From Nageia nagi (lineage: Eukaryota > Pinophyta), in contig JBITNC010000001.1 of NCBI GenBank assembly GCA_050084985.1, positions 132,184,001 through 132,248,000 of the forward strand: 64,000 nucleotides of DNA, given 5' to 3'. The notes below the pieces were generated by a model, which had not been told where the DNA came from, made no database searches, and was given only the letters and a program-made list of their open reading frames with translations. Of this stretch, positions 1 through 11,648 are shown piece after piece (position 1 is the stretch's first letter; every line of letters begins with the position of its first letter). The position numbers and the translations under genes are program-made.

Positions 1-119
1 TGAGTCAAAACTTATATCATAAAAAAGCCAACACAATAATCAAGCAACAAAGCTTCTCATCCTATATTTTTGAAATCATCAACCGTATTTCTCGGTTGAT
101 AATTCAAAAAGGGGCAAAA
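1..119 (+). other. 3' end of a Tat-like gypsy internal region with polypurine tract
   Basis: Positions 106-119 (AAAAAGGGGCAAAA) form a purine-rich tract directly in front of an LTR that starts TGTAGACACC. This is the layout of a plus-strand primer site at the 3' end of an LTR retrotransposon. A perfect 8-bp stem (ATCAACCG / CGGTTGAT, 78-85 and 93-100, 7-nt loop) lies just upstream. The rest of the element is outside the window. Confidence 0.7.
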
Positions 120-830
120 TGTAGACACCTAAAAATGTCCCTTTTTAACTAGTAAACATTGAAATAATCATAACTCTTCGCAACAATATAAAATAGGTTT
201 AAAAAACCATATTATTGGATAGCTCCTATTGAGTACATGCAAAACAGGTGGTCACATGACTCTTTTAGGTAAAATTGGCTATTTGGCAGTCATTTTAATA
301 TTGTTACAAAATTGAAAACCAGTCGCCAGCGACCCAAAATAGTCATCAGCATTTTGAGATGATCACTAGCATTCACCTAGTAATTATTGGTGACTCTGTA
401 ATAGATGAACAAGAAACCAAAATAGCGAGAGAAAGTTGAAATGTTTCATTTATCCAAGATGATGTGGATAGAGGGGGTCAGTTACAACCTATGGTGGCTT
501 TTCACTTTCGCTTACCAACCTTGGAACATCTCACCCAAAATCTATAAATACAAGCCAATACAAAGCAATAGGAGAGAATCTTGACCCATTTTTGAAGTAG
601 GATAATGTTTCCAAAATCTTGTGAGCTCATACCTTTTATTGTTTTATGTTAGCTTCAATTTAATACATGTCATACATAGATGCTTTGATGTTATTGTCTT
701 TTGCATTTATGTAGGATTTACAGGTTGTTCATATCAAGGAGAGAAGCAAGCAAATCAAAACAATGAAGATCTAATACCTTCATTTTGGCAAATGGCATTT
801 GTAAAAGTCCCTTCCAAGGGCAAATTGTAG
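120..830 (+). mobile_element. 3' LTR of a Tat-like Ty3/gypsy element
   Basis: The LTR starts TGTAGACACCTAAAAATG right after the polypurine tract. The same start is found, in reverse, at 16033 and 33238 on the Tat element, and in related form at 59526. A TATA box (TCTATAAATA, 541-550) lies about 420 bp in, so U3 is 120 to about 540 and R/U5 follows. U3 contains GATCACTAGCATT-type motifs like those of the Tat LTR. The 3' boundary is not seen directly; about 830 is a guess from loss of recognisable structure. A 69-codon open frame at 621-830 has no family resemblance and is probably fortuitous. Confidence 0.65.
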
Positions 831-839
831 TTTGAGCTT

Positions 840-1381
840 AAAATCAATATCAATTTATAATTACAACATTTCTACCTCTTTTACATAATTTGAGGTTCAG
901 TGAAGATTTAAGAATAATTGCATTTTATGTTATTCTACATTTCAGCTCTATTTTCACTACAACATTATTAAATTGATGAAATTCATAATATGGTTACCAT
1001 TCTTTGCCTACATAATTATTTATGTATCTTGCTATCTTTCCTTGTATTTTTGGTTGACCATTAATGTATAATAGTTCTAAATGCTTTAGACATGTAATCT
1101 TGAAAGCATTTTCATATATTGAATTTATTTATTTCTATTTTATTTAATTCAATATATAAGAATTCAAACATTAATTTAAATTGATCCTAATTACCTCAAA
1201 TCCATTATCATCTTATGTTGATGAGGATGAGTCATCGTTCCTTTGCATATTTTATTCCTATAACATTAGATATAAAATTACATTAAATATTATAAATAAT
1301 ATCATGAAAGTGATAATTTAAATTATTTTACATTTTTACATCATACATAATAACATTTAGCTTACCTCAAGCTCATCATAT
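840..1381. other. AT-rich stretch without a gene
   Basis: I see no coding frame, repeat or RNA gene here. It is the flank between the Tat-like LTR and the LTR of gypsy A0. Confidence 0.5.
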
Positions 1382-2109
1382 TGATTTAAAATCATCGAAT
1401 GCTTATAGCATACTCAGATCTTGACTTATATATTCAAATGAAAAAAAATATTCACCATTATGAGAACCATTAGACTACATATAAATTCAAAATTGCACAA
1501 TGTAAAACTACAAATTAACAATCTCAATCACATATGAGAAGATCAACACAATGATTTACCTTGGTTCACCCAATGTGGGCTAATCCATCATGGAATTGGA
1601 TCCTTGTCTTCTCATTATCTATGGACATTAAAATATTACATGCATATAGAGAAATACCATCAAAATAATGTCAATACCATCTCCTAAAACACTACTATAA
1701 TCTCCTACAATAGGAAGAACAAATTTAGAATTAAAAATATTCTAGAATAACTCTTGGTCTTCCTCCAAATCTTTACAATCTCAAAATCCCAAAACTCTCT
1801 AAGCTAAGATTAAAGAAATAGGAGAGTAGCATGATTTTAAATATGCCTAGAAACATCTCCAAGATGTTGATTAATGATTCTAAACTTCTCAACTATCTAA
1901 ATTATCGATGCCTCTTCAACTTCCACTATTGGCTCATCAAAATGAAGGCTATTAATAGCCTAAAAATAGTAGACTTAGGTTGTTAAAAACATGGTTTATT
2001 TCACTAATCACCTCCAAATTTTAGTCTTTAATCAATCTCCAAGCATAAATTCCTCTAGGATGAGTACTACTCTTACAAAGATAAACCTGATACAATCTAA
2101 TTTGTATCA
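1382..2109 (-). mobile_element. 3' LTR of gypsy A0 (minus strand)
   Basis: This matches, in reverse, the LTRs at 8469-9186, 37714-38441, 45136-45844 and 50554-51736. Shared blocks include the region around 1400-1430 (TGCTTATAGCATACTC) and the end at 2090-2109. On the minus strand it starts TGATACAAATTAG, a variant of the family start TGATCCAAATT. The purine-rich tract GGGAGG (plus 2112-2120 as CCTCCC) lies next to that start, so this is the 3' LTR. Its length of 728 bp agrees with the other copies. Confidence 0.85.
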
Positions 2110-3169
2110 CACCTCCCTAATGAGAAGGCATTTGATCCCACAAATGTATAGATGAGGATACAATTTCCCAAATCTTGGCTTTTCCATCCACTTAGCTTTA
2201 TTAGGCTTTTGTCCCTTGAATCCAACCAATCATAGGTCTATCTCACCTCTTCTTGTAGCATGAATATTCTTTTATAATATGAGATCCTCCTTAAGTTCAT
2301 CCATATTATTAAGATCTAATTCATCAAGAGATGGAAAAATTTGATTAGAACTTGCTTCATCTTTAGTAAACATAGATGGCTCATATAATTTTAAATGTTT
2401 CACATTCACAATTGAATACATGTTCATATATGCTGATAGATTCAATCTAAAAGCATTTGCACTTACTTTCTCTATAGTCTCAAATGGTCCATACCTTATA
2501 GGTTTCAACTTCTTAGCTGGTCCTTGAAACCTCTCCTTACTAAAATGCAACCAAACATGATCTCCCATAGGAAACTTATGGTAAACTCTATGTTTTTCAT
2601 ATCTCATCTTGTACTTGGCTTAGCTTGTCATAAGTTTGTTTTATACTTTCAAATGAATTTGCTTAATCTTTTCAACAAAGGCTTTAGCTTATTTCTCATG
2701 TATATCTCCTTCATCATTTTACTACACAAACACACAATCAAAAGGTGAAGGTGGTAAATAACCAAAATAAATCTCAAAAAGACTCTTATTTATGAAAAGA
2801 TGAATTTCCCTATTATATGAATGTTGGATATATTCAAGATATTCATCCTAATACTTAGTATGATTACCACAATAACCCCTCAAGAGTTGAACTACTATTC
2901 TATTCATCACCTTAGTTTTTCCACCTATTTGACCATGAAAGGTAGTACTCCTCTTTGACCTTGTATCCATATTTTCTTATAAACATGTCCAAAACTTACC
3001 CAAAAATCTATTATCTCTATCTAAAATAATAGAAGTAGGAAATCCAAAATGAATCAAAACATAAGAAAAGAATAAATTAACAACATCTTGTATTGTTATT
3101 ATCTTCTTATAAGGAATCAAAACACATATCTTACTAAATCTATCCACATTAACAAATAAATATTCATGG
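2110..3169 (-). pseudogene. Gypsy A0 integrase relic, core and C-terminal part
   Basis: Minus-strand frames give two recognisable integrase pieces. 3192-2977 encodes part of the catalytic core (VDRFSKICVLIPYKK, then HFGFPTSIILDRDNRFLGKF, where ILDRDNRF is the region of the second catalytic Asp). 2607-2272 encodes the C-terminal region (GDHVWLHFSKERFQGPAKKL, then RYGPFETIEKV). The same pieces occur in A1 (36.3-37.5 kb) and A2 (46.3-47.1 kb). The stretch between them has the right colinear order but is broken by stops and frameshifts. No chromodomain is obvious. The gene is dead. Confidence 0.8.
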
Positions 3170-3738
3170 TGTAGATTCCTACAAGAGATCAAAATAAATC
3201 TCCAAGAAAATTAATTTACAAAATAATCAAATCAATGGAAGAATAAAATTCACAATAAGAATTCTTTATTCTTATAAATCTACATTGCCTTTTCAGGTCT
3301 ATTACAATAGCTAATATAAAAAAAAGAAAACTCTAATTTGAAAAAAATAATGAACAAAAGAGAAACCAAGATATTAATAAAAATAGAAATTTTCTAAAGA
3401 TACAAATCTTCTAAAAATAAAAATTTCCTAAGATTGTAGCCAAAGTTGGCATATAATCCCAATTAATATGGAATAAGATGCTCCTCTATGTATTCTCCTA
3501 AACTTCTACAAAAAAAATATCAAAGTCTACTTATTGGAAAATACTAAATACTAATAATAAAAGATAATTTTGGGGCACTAAATGATGAATTTAGGTTGAC
3601 TAATAAAATTTCTATTTGGGAGCATCCCTCCCCTAGGAGGTGGTAGCTAAATCATGAAAACCCATATCTAGCTCTTATCAAAATTTCAAGATGATCTGAT
3701 AGTCGAATCAAAAATTATGATCATTTGAAGGTGGATTA
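3170..3738. mobile_element. 569-bp insertion of an unclassified repeat family in A0 integrase
   Basis: The A0 integrase is interrupted here compared with A2 (near 46910). The insert starts TGTAGATTCCTACAAGAG. It is flanked by an 8-bp direct repeat ATTCATGG (3162-3169 and 3739-3746). Its first 120 bp match the insert at 42258-42686 in element P. The ends are also alike (AAGGTGGATTA here, AAGGTACATTA there). No terminal inverted repeat, poly-A tail or coding frame is seen, so class is open: a TRIM, a solo LTR or a non-autonomous DNA element are all possible. Confidence 0.65.
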
Positions 3739-5077
3739 ATTCATGGCCCTTCTTATTCATAGGTAATCCTCCCATAAAATCCATTAAGATACACTCCCAT
3801 GTACATGAGATACTAGAAGTGGTTGATACAAAATTAATTTCTTATTACTTGGCTTACTGGTGCAACATAAAGAATACCTTGTTATGTACTTATCTTTAGG
3901 ATCTTGCATCTTTAGCCAACATACATACATCTTTAGCCAATCCTTTCACCTATAGGAACACATAATGCATTAAAATAATAAATAAGTTCATTTGCAAATG
4001 AAAATCAACCTAGCCTTCATACTTGGACCTAGATGATCCTACACATATGCCTTTGAAAATGACTAAAAAATAAAATGAAGATATAACATCATTGAGAGAA
4101 AACTTATTGGCCCCTATTTGCAAGCTATTAATAGCCTAAAATCAATGTTGCATGTTGTTAATGATGTATAATTTGTAGGTATAGGTGGTCTAGAAAGCAT
4201 ATCACCAGCCTTATTTTATGTTCCTTTCTTTTATTTGATCATAAGATGAAATTATTGTAAAAAAACCCATCCATATATAGTATCTAGTTTATTATAATTT
4301 TGATTGAGTTTGTAAGTACTTTAATGGTTGATGATCAATATGAATGATTTTTTCTTTATCTATTAAGTAATGTTCCTAATTTTAAGTAGGAATGATAGAA
4401 AATTGGTTCACCTTCTTGTAATGAAATGACCTCCATGGCATAGTCACTTGCATCAGTCTTCACTTTTAATGGCTTATAAAAATAAGGAAGTACAAGCACA
4501 TGTGCACTAACAATCTTTTACTTCAAGGTATCAAAATATTTTTGTTGTTTTTTTCTTAATTAGAACACTTACCTCTTATGAGTTACATCATGTAAAGGTC
4601 AAGAAATATGATAAAAATCAACAATAAATTTTCTTAAATATTGGATAGCACCTAAGAAATTCCTCACTTTAGTTACATTAGTTAGCTTTGGTCAATATAC
4701 TCTAGAACTTATGTTACTAGGATCTATATTAAGTTTTCCATGATGACCAATAACATGGCCCAAATACACTAAAGACTCTTTGCCAAACTCACATTTTGAC
4801 ATTTTCAACAACAACTTCTCCTTATGAAAAGTTTGAAACACTTATATAATATGTACAACATGTTCTTGCCAAGTAGAACTATAAACAATAATATCATCCA
4901 TGTATACAATAAAAAAAAAATTAATAAATGTATGAATCATATGATTCATTACCCTCATAAATGTGGCCACTTCATTGCACAAACCAAATGGCAAAATAAG
5001 CCACACAAATAGGCCTTGTATTATCTTGAAAGTGGTCTTCCAAATGTCCTCCTCCTTGATTCAAACTTGGTGATATT
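3739..5077 (-). pseudogene. Gypsy A0 integrase N-part, RNase H and partial RT relic
   Basis: The minus strand is colinear with A2 (46.9-48.4 kb). 3747-4250 matches the integrase N-terminal half and linker, 4250-4800 RNase H, and 4800-5077 the RT. An RT active-site block YMDDI reads from about 4893-4910 in reverse. The match to A2 stops sharply near 5077, inside the RT. The rest of RT, protease, gag and the 5' LTR of A0 are missing from the window. Stops and frameshifts are frequent. Confidence 0.75.
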
Positions 5078-6337
5078 ATATGTAATCAAAATCTCAATTA
5101 AAAATATTCAAAAGAAGAAATAGGTTGAACCAAGGCATTAGGGTTTGATGGCCCTAATGTATAGAGCAACAACACTAAATCAACCTATGAAAGATTTCCT
5201 CATCCCCCCTTGTCCTAACTAGGGAAATCAATAGTAAGAGAGTAGCCATGTAAATATCATAGATAAGAGGAAAGACATGTCCCAAATCCCTAGTACCCAT
5301 ATAAGTAATAGATACAATGATGGAAAGAAGTATAAGGATAACATGAAATTCAAAGGCAAGGAAGCCATGGATGAGAAAACCAAGTCTCCTTAGGAGTCCT
5401 TGAAGAGGTTGAAATTGAAGGGGAAATCACATAGCATTGGTACCCCCCTATCATCTAAGTAGAAGACAACCATGAGAAAGAAGGAACCTAGAGAGAAAAG
5501 ATAGTACCTCAATGGTCCCTATCATATGAATTATGCATATTTAGATGTATGTAGCCAAAGAAAATGAGAAAGGAGGCCTAGAGGTAGTGGTAGAGGTAAA
5601 TAAATTGACCCATCCAAATAATTACATGCATATGGATCCACTTTAGGAGGAAGGGGAGGAAACTCCTCTTGACAACATGGAGATGGAGGAACTTAAGGAA
5701 CAATCCCATGTGAGGATGAAGGAGGAACATGGTGGGTAAATAATAGAACCTAAGGATGTAAGGACCCCCCATAGAGGGGACCATAATGGAAGCACTGAAT
5801 GAACAAGCAATAAAATTAGAGGAAATGGATCCTATTAAGGAGGAGGTGACTAGGATTGAAGATGACCCAAAATAGGAAACCTATAAATTAGTAAAGCTCA
5901 AAGAAACTCCAACCCAACCTAAGGAGGAGGAGAAAGATAACACCTCATCTTTGAACCTCATCTCAAAATATTATAACCAACCAAGTTTCCTAGATCAAGA
6001 CATCGAGACTAAGAAGGATCAAGTGATAGTGAATAAGGGGAAACAAATATCCATAGGGAAACATAAGAACCACTCAAGATAGTTTTTATATCTATAATAA
6101 GACTAAAGGAACCCAAATCTAAAAGATCCAAGGAAAAGACTTTGAACAAGGGGAGAATAAGAGGCTCTATTTCTAGTAGGTTGATAGTCAAAGGAAGCAA
6201 AAATTCTTATTAGTAGGAGAGAAATTCATGTTTTAAATTGATAAATTCAATCATTAATAATTGAATACTACTATTCATAATTATCCAACCATCATCTATC
6301 GAAAAGGCTTGACTCCATAGGCCATTGATTGAGTAAT
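5078..6337 (+). other. Degenerate purine-rich, charged coding-like stretch, unassigned
   Basis: The sequence becomes unrelated to gypsy A0 at 5078. The plus strand reads as highly charged Lys/Glu-rich peptide in pieces, for example KLVKLKETPTQPKEEEKDN near 5890 and KFKGKEAMDEKTKSP near 5350, with scattered stops. It might be the variable front part of a retroelement gag or another retroelement ORF. I do not recognise it. A nested stem-loop occupies 5120-5188: outer arms ATAGGTTGA/TCAACCTAT and inner arms CATTAGGG/CCCTAATG. Confidence 0.35.
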
Positions 6338-6775
6338 AAAAATGGATTCAAGGATAGAGAGAGTTGGTGAAAGTTAAGTGTGTAATAGTATTAATACTTT
6401 ATCATTGTAATTGAATTGTATCAATTTGTATTAATAAAAGGCTTGACCCCTTTTTATATTCTAACTCATTTAGGTATTTCTTGTTCTTCTTTTATTTCTT
6501 TCCTTTTTCCCATCGATTCTTAGTTGTAGATAAAAATTCTATCGATCGATTTGATTAAAAATGGATTCAAGGATAGAGAGAGTTGGTGAAAGTTGAGTGT
6601 GTAATAGTATTAATACTTTATCATTGTAATTGAATTGTATCAATTTGTATTAATAAAAGGCTTGACCCCTTTCTATATTCTAACTCATTTAGTTATTTCT
6701 TGTTCTTCTTTTATTTCTTTCCTTTTTCCCATCGATTCTTAGTTGTAGATAAAAATTCTATCGATCGATTTGATT
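6338..6775. repeat. Two tandem copies of a 219-bp unit
   Basis: 6338-6556 and 6557-6775 are almost identical. By eye only about three substitutions separate them (TAAGTG/TGAGTG, TTTTTATATTC/TTCTATATTC, AGGTATTT/AGTTATTT). Each copy ends in TTCTATCGATCGATTTGATT. Given how decayed the neighbourhood is, this looks like a fairly recent duplication or gene-conversion event. No coding function is seen. Confidence 0.9.
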
Positions 6776-7099
6776 GGTCAAAAGTTTTGTTATTAGGACA
6801 TATAAAAAATATAAGATTTTATAGTTGAATTGAATGTAGAATAATAGTTATAAGTGAGTATATTTTCTTCCCTCACAAAAAACATTACAAGATTGGCTAT
6901 CAAGGGAATTAAAAAACTTTAGAAAGTGGATTAATTGATGGACATGATACAATAAAGTGAAAGCAATCCACCTAATTCATGAATACAGAATTTATGAAGT
7001 CTTTTTCTATGAATTTTTTGATGTATTTCTAATGTGGATAAATAAAAAATAAGAATTTCAAATACACATTCTTATCCCAAAGAGTAAGTGAGATAAAGA
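6776..7099. other. Stretch without a recognised gene
   Basis: AT-rich sequence between the 219-bp repeats and the gag-like region of P. It may be the leader of element P, but I could identify neither an LTR end nor a primer-binding site. Confidence 0.4.
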
Positions 7100-8463
7100 G
7101 AATTTAATAAAACTAGAAAAATCAATATAGTTTTGGTTGTAGAAAGTTGACAAGTGGGTACTTAATACCTTGAACACTTATACCACTAAGTTTGCACTCT
7201 AGGATTGGGTATCGAAGGAAGAAGGAAGGGAGAGATTCTTTAGGGGAATCAAGAAAATATTTTTAGGAATCCTTCCACAGATCTATAAATGATATTTGAT
7301 TGGACAAGAGGCTACCCAAGATACTCTCTCCTACTTGTAGGGGGAAGGCACCTATGAGGGTAGGGAGGAAATATGATGGGAATAAGGATTAATTAAAAAT
7401 CAGTATGGGGGGAGGAAAGAGTATGATGAAAAGGGGCATAAGGGGAAATACAATGATTGGTAGAGGGAACTTATAAAAGTAGGATATGATCTAAGTACAA
7501 GATATAAATTCAAATAAAGAAATATACAAAGATGATGAATAAAGAAGCAACTGACTCAACCATACTAAGAAAATTATATGATAACAAATTATGGTATCAA
7601 TGACAAAAGGATAGGGAAAAGAAGAAGCTAGAAATGAAGATAGATAGGAATAGGGAATCAAGTTCATTGTTAGCATAAGATTTCGAAGATGATATTTCAA
7701 AAGTTGAGGAGTTGATAGATAACTGCATGGAAAATGGGTGGGATACTAAAGAAAATATGACCAAGGATAGGAGAGATATTGAATCAATGGAAAATAGAGA
7801 TATCACTAAGGAAATATGGACTAACAAACTACCACCCTTAGAAATAATGTTGAACGATGAGGGAGATAATACTATAGAAGGATTTATAGTAGTAGAAAAG
7901 CATACAAATGAATACAATGAAAACTCATTTGGACTATTTGTAAGCTCACCAAAAAATTTGAAAGGACAACTTCTTCCAAATTGATTTGATAATATATTGG
8001 ATAACAAGATTCAACCCTTAGTTGATCAACCACATGAGATCACCAATAGATATGTTGAGAATTTAGTAACCATAGCTAGGATAGAAGAAAAAATAGAAAC
8101 TTATGCTATACCCCAAGTAGTCAATGTTGCTAAACCTATACATCAATATTATGATTACCAAAGAAGAAAGATATTATCCCAACTAGCTAATGCTACTTCT
8201 CAAAGAATCATAAGAATAATAGTGGCTATCACCATCAACTTAATGATATTATTTTCACCTATCCCTTACCTCACATTATCAACAAATACCACAAGAGGAT
8301 GAATTAGAGATAGAATACCAAGCTCTACTTGGACAAATAATAGAAGAATTTATAAAATCCTTTGAATAATGAAAAACCAAAGTAAACCCCAAAAACATAG
8401 AAATAGTTATAGTACCCTTTACCCCCAGAACAAACCACATGACCCTTATAGGTATAATTAATT
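7100..8463 (+). pseudogene. Front part of gag of gypsy element P (interrupted)
   Basis: Plus-strand open frames at 7712-7984 and 7997-8302 are hydrophilic and nearly contiguous (LPPLEIMLNDEGDNTIEGF, then DNKIQPLVDQPHEITNRYVE). They continue as a broken frame (PFTPRTNHMTLIGI) up to 8463. There gypsy A1 interrupts the sequence, and the same element resumes at 38447. The assignment to gag rests on position and on the downstream zinc-knuckle/protease/RT order at 39.4-45 kb, not on a domain match of this piece. Confidence 0.45.
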
Positions 8464-8468
8464 AAAAA

Positions 8469-9186
8469 TAATCGAAATTGGATCATATCAAGTTGTCCTT
8501 ATAGGAGAAGTACTCATTCTAGAGATATCTATGCTTGGAAACAAATTGAAGACCAAAATCTAGAGTTGATTAGCATACAAAACCACACCATCAATGATGT
8601 GCTATACTATACTCATGTCATTAATGGCATGCACATTAATGAGTTAGCAGGGGAAGTTGAAGGGTCATCAATATTTTGGCAAGCTAAGTAGTTCAGTGTC
8701 TTCAATTAGCATCTTGTAGGTGATTCCAAGCTTAATTAGGTGCATGCTACTCTCATATTTATTAAAAAAAGGGAGTTTTGTGAGATTTTAAGATTGTAAA
8801 ATTTGAAGGAAGACCAAGGGTCATTCAAATATTTTATAGTTCTAAGATTGTTGTTTCTTCTTGTTGTAGGAGATTACAATAATTGTAGGATATTATATTT
8901 CCCTTTTATTAATGGTACTTATTTATTCATGTAATATTGTAATACCAATAGAAAATAAGAAGAGAAGACTCCAATTCCATGCTAGATTAGCCCACAATAG
9001 GTGAACCATGGTAAATCATTATGTTGATCTTGTTGTGTTTTTGAGATTGCTAGTGTTTTATGAATCACATTGAGAAAATTTTGAATTTTATATGCAATTG
9101 CATGATATCATAATGGTGAATAATTTTTGTTTGAATCTATAAGTGAAGATCTGAATATGCTATAAACATCCATTGATTATAGATCA
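8469..9186 (+). mobile_element. 5' LTR of gypsy A1
   Basis: This pairs with 37714-38441 over its whole length. Shared blocks include GGAGAAGTACTCATTC, CATCAATGATGTGCTATACT and GATTGCTAGTGTTTT. The first bases are decayed (TAATCG where the family has TGATCC). It ends GATCA, two bases before a primer-binding site. Confidence 0.85.
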
Positions 9187-9188
9187 TG

Positions 9189-9198
9189 TAGTATTAGA
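9189..9198 (+). other. Primer-binding site of gypsy A1, initiator tRNA-Met type, decayed
   Basis: TAGTATTAGA fits TGGTATCAGA with one G-to-A and one C-to-T change. The A2 copy of the family has the intact form TGGTATCAGAT in reverse at 50541-50551, which supports the call. Confidence 0.7.
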
Positions 9199-9342
9199 GA
9201 TTGTGTACATAAAATTTGGTGTTGAAATTTTGGAAATTTCATACCATCACCTACAAAATTTTTTTTGTTTGGTAGGATATATCAAAGACTAGAGTTGACT
9301 CTAGAGGATCCTTAGATTGGTCAAAGGGGATAAATGATTGAA

Positions 9343-10360
9343 ATGGATAATGTAGAGGAGTAACAATCTACTTTTTGTACCATGAAGAATGCCAATTTTA
9401 AAAAGAGATTTTTGGTAATGGAGAATCATTTGGCTTGCTTGGTTGAGTTGTTGGCTATCAAAGCAAATTTAAATTTCAATTAGAGATATCATGATGTATT
9501 TGGGAGACCTAATTCATCATCTTCATCAAATCAAGTTCCATTCAATGTGGAGGCCAAAGTGGACATTCCTATTTTTGGAGGAGAGCTTGATATGAAAAAG
9601 GTGAATAATTGGTTGAAACAATTGGAGGTTTATTTCAAAATTTATGGTTTGTAAATGATGTTGATAAAGTTTCTTATGCTAGATTAAATATGAGTGGACA
9701 TGCTTTAGTTTTATGGGAAATCCATGTAGAAACTCTTAATCATGAACACTTATCAAAAATATCTTCTTGGAATGAATTTAAGGAGTTGTTAAGAGATCAA
9801 TTTTATCCATTAAGAAATCATAACAAACAATTGATGAAATGGAAATTTTTTAGATAAAAAAAGAGGGTAAAATGTTCAAGAGTACACTATGAAATTTAGG
9901 AAACAGGATACTTTTCTTGGGTTCTCACTAAAATATGCTCAAACTTTAATGAAGTACATTGGAGGGTTACATAGTCATTTGGAAAACAATATCATGTTGT
10001 TTAATCCTACTAATCTTGATTAAGTATGTGTGCAAGAATAATACTTAGAGGAGGATGTTAAAGCAAGGAGACAATATGATGAATTCAAGAATGATTTTAA
10101 TTCAAGGTGAGGACAAGAGAAAGGTAAATCACAAGATAAAGATAAAGGTAGGAAAGAAACTAATATCACTATATAATATTTCAAATAAAGAAGGTGATAG
10201 TAGGCATTGTAGTCATTGTGATAAAGATGGTCATATTGATGATAAATGTTGGAAATTACATCCAAAATTACATCCATATAAGCATAAGAATAAGGATAAA
10301 AATAATATTATGGTTCTTAGATGTGAAGATATATTGTTTAGTTATTCAAAAGGTTGAAGA
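9343..10360 (+). pseudogene. Gypsy A1 gag relic
   Basis: A frame opens at ATG 9343 (MDNVEE) and holds the retrotransposon gag core. It reads VDIPIFGGELDMKKVNNWLK near 9560. After a frameshift it continues ARLNMSGHALVLWEIHVE and WNEFKELLRDQFYPLRNHNK (9609-9857). A zinc knuckle CSHCDKDGHIDDKC (C-x2-C-x4-H-x4-C) lies at 10208-10250, followed by a basic stretch. In the family this protein packages the RNA in the virus-like particle. At least one frameshift and several stops break the frame, so it cannot be made whole. Confidence 0.85.
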
Positions 10361-10380
10361 ACCTCAAAACATTGAATAAA

Positions 10381-11349
10381 AAAGGATTTAATTATTCCAC
10401 CATAAAATTCAAATTAAGAAGACCAAAGTAGATTGCATTGTTGATCCACATTCTCAAGCAAATTTTATTTTAGAGATTATGGTAAGTAATTTTGGATTGG
10501 AAACTCTCAACCATCCAAATCCATATCCTTTTGGGGATGTATCATAATGCTATTTTGCAAGTCACTAAGTAATGTAAGTTGAAATTTATTATTTGTGCAA
10601 AGTGCATTAATGAAGTTATGGTTGATGTTGTTCCTTTAGAAATTTGTGGTGTTATTCTTGGTAACCCTTATATGTGGGATAGATATGGTATCTATTATAG
10701 AAGATTGAATAAATTATGATTGGTGAAAGATGGAAAGGTATTTCTAGGTAGTGCACATAAAAGAAAAAGCTACCTTTGGTCACTTCCAGTCAAGTAAAAT
10801 ATCTTGTGAATGCTTTTAAAATGTTTTATCTGATCATGATGAAAATAGGATACTTAGGTGAGGTGAATCTCACATTGTTAGCAATGTGTAATACTGATTA
10901 TGGGTCATTAGCAGTGTGTAATAGAGAGGAATAGATGCAAAATTTAGTTTGGAAGTATGTTAACTTATTTGTAGAGCCATAGGGATTACCTCCTATGTAA
11001 GATATACAATATGATATTTAGTTAGCTTTGTATCAGTAATCAATTTTGGAGAAAGGGGAGATAACAAGATAAATTCAAGAGTTGGTTGATTAAGGACTGA
11101 TAAGACCAAGTATATTTCCATTTGGATCACCTATTATTTTGGTTCCCAATAAGGATCAAACTTGGAGAATATGTATTAATTATATAGCACTAATTAGATC
11201 ACCATCATAAATCGCTATCCTTTTCCTCAAATAAATGATCTTTTGGAGAAGTTGCAAGGGGAAAAATTCTTCACAAAATTGGACTTAAGGATTGGATATC
11301 ATTGAGTTCAAATCAAGGAGGAGGAAATTTGGAAGACTAATTTCAAGAT
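10381..11349 (+). pseudogene. Gypsy A1 protease and N-terminal RT relic (interrupted)
   Basis: The protease active-site region reads DCIVDPHSQANFIL near 10430. It is altered from the usual D-S/L-G-S-Q-A-N. The RT begins with IRPSIFPFGSPIILVPNKDQ and WRICINYIALI near 11100-11190. It then reads [13 protein letters not shown], a stop, and VQIKEEEIWKTNFKI up to 11349, where the copia element cuts in. The frame resumes at 35232 with the next RT residues ([15 protein letters not shown]), so the two halves fit exactly around the insertion. Confidence 0.85.
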
Positions 11350-11636
11350 TGTTAGAGTATTAAGTTCAGTTAGGAGTATTTTATTTATTTCCTATGTATA
11401 CTTATTTCTAGCTAGTTTGTTATGGTGATCATAAGCACTTCTTTGTCACTTTGTGATTTTCTACCTCATGCATGGTTAGCATGTTATTGTACACTAGCTT
11501 GTATTTGCCCTATTTATTTAGGCTTCATTCTCATTTTAGCTATATCAATTTGGAGATTTTAGCTTCTATCTCATTTTAGTGGTGCTCTTGCATTTTCCTT
11601 TTTGGGTGTGATTTTCTCTCCTTGCAAATCTTCACA
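11350..11636 (+). mobile_element. Copia 5' LTR (287 bp)
   Basis: Starts TGTTAGAGTATTAAG and ends CTTCACA. It aligns without gaps to the 3' LTR at 34940-35226. I count roughly 42 differences by eye, about 15 percent, so the insertion is old. Confidence 0.95.
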
Positions 11637-11648
11637 TGGTACCAGAGC
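11637..11648 (+). other. Copia primer-binding site (initiator tRNA-Met)
   Basis: TGGTACCAGAGC directly follows the 5' LTR. It differs by one base from TGGTATCAGAGC, the usual plant copia site complementary to the 3' end of initiator tRNA-Met. Confidence 0.9.

Noticed and set aside
2524-2748. Plus-strand open frames over the A0 and A2 integrases (also 46197-46442, 46563-46790)
   Set aside because: Antisense shadows of integrase frames on the minus strand, with no independent resemblance.
7597-8007. 136-codon minus-strand frame rich in Ser/Phe
   Set aside because: Antisense shadow of the charged plus-strand gag-like frames of P, low complexity and no domain.
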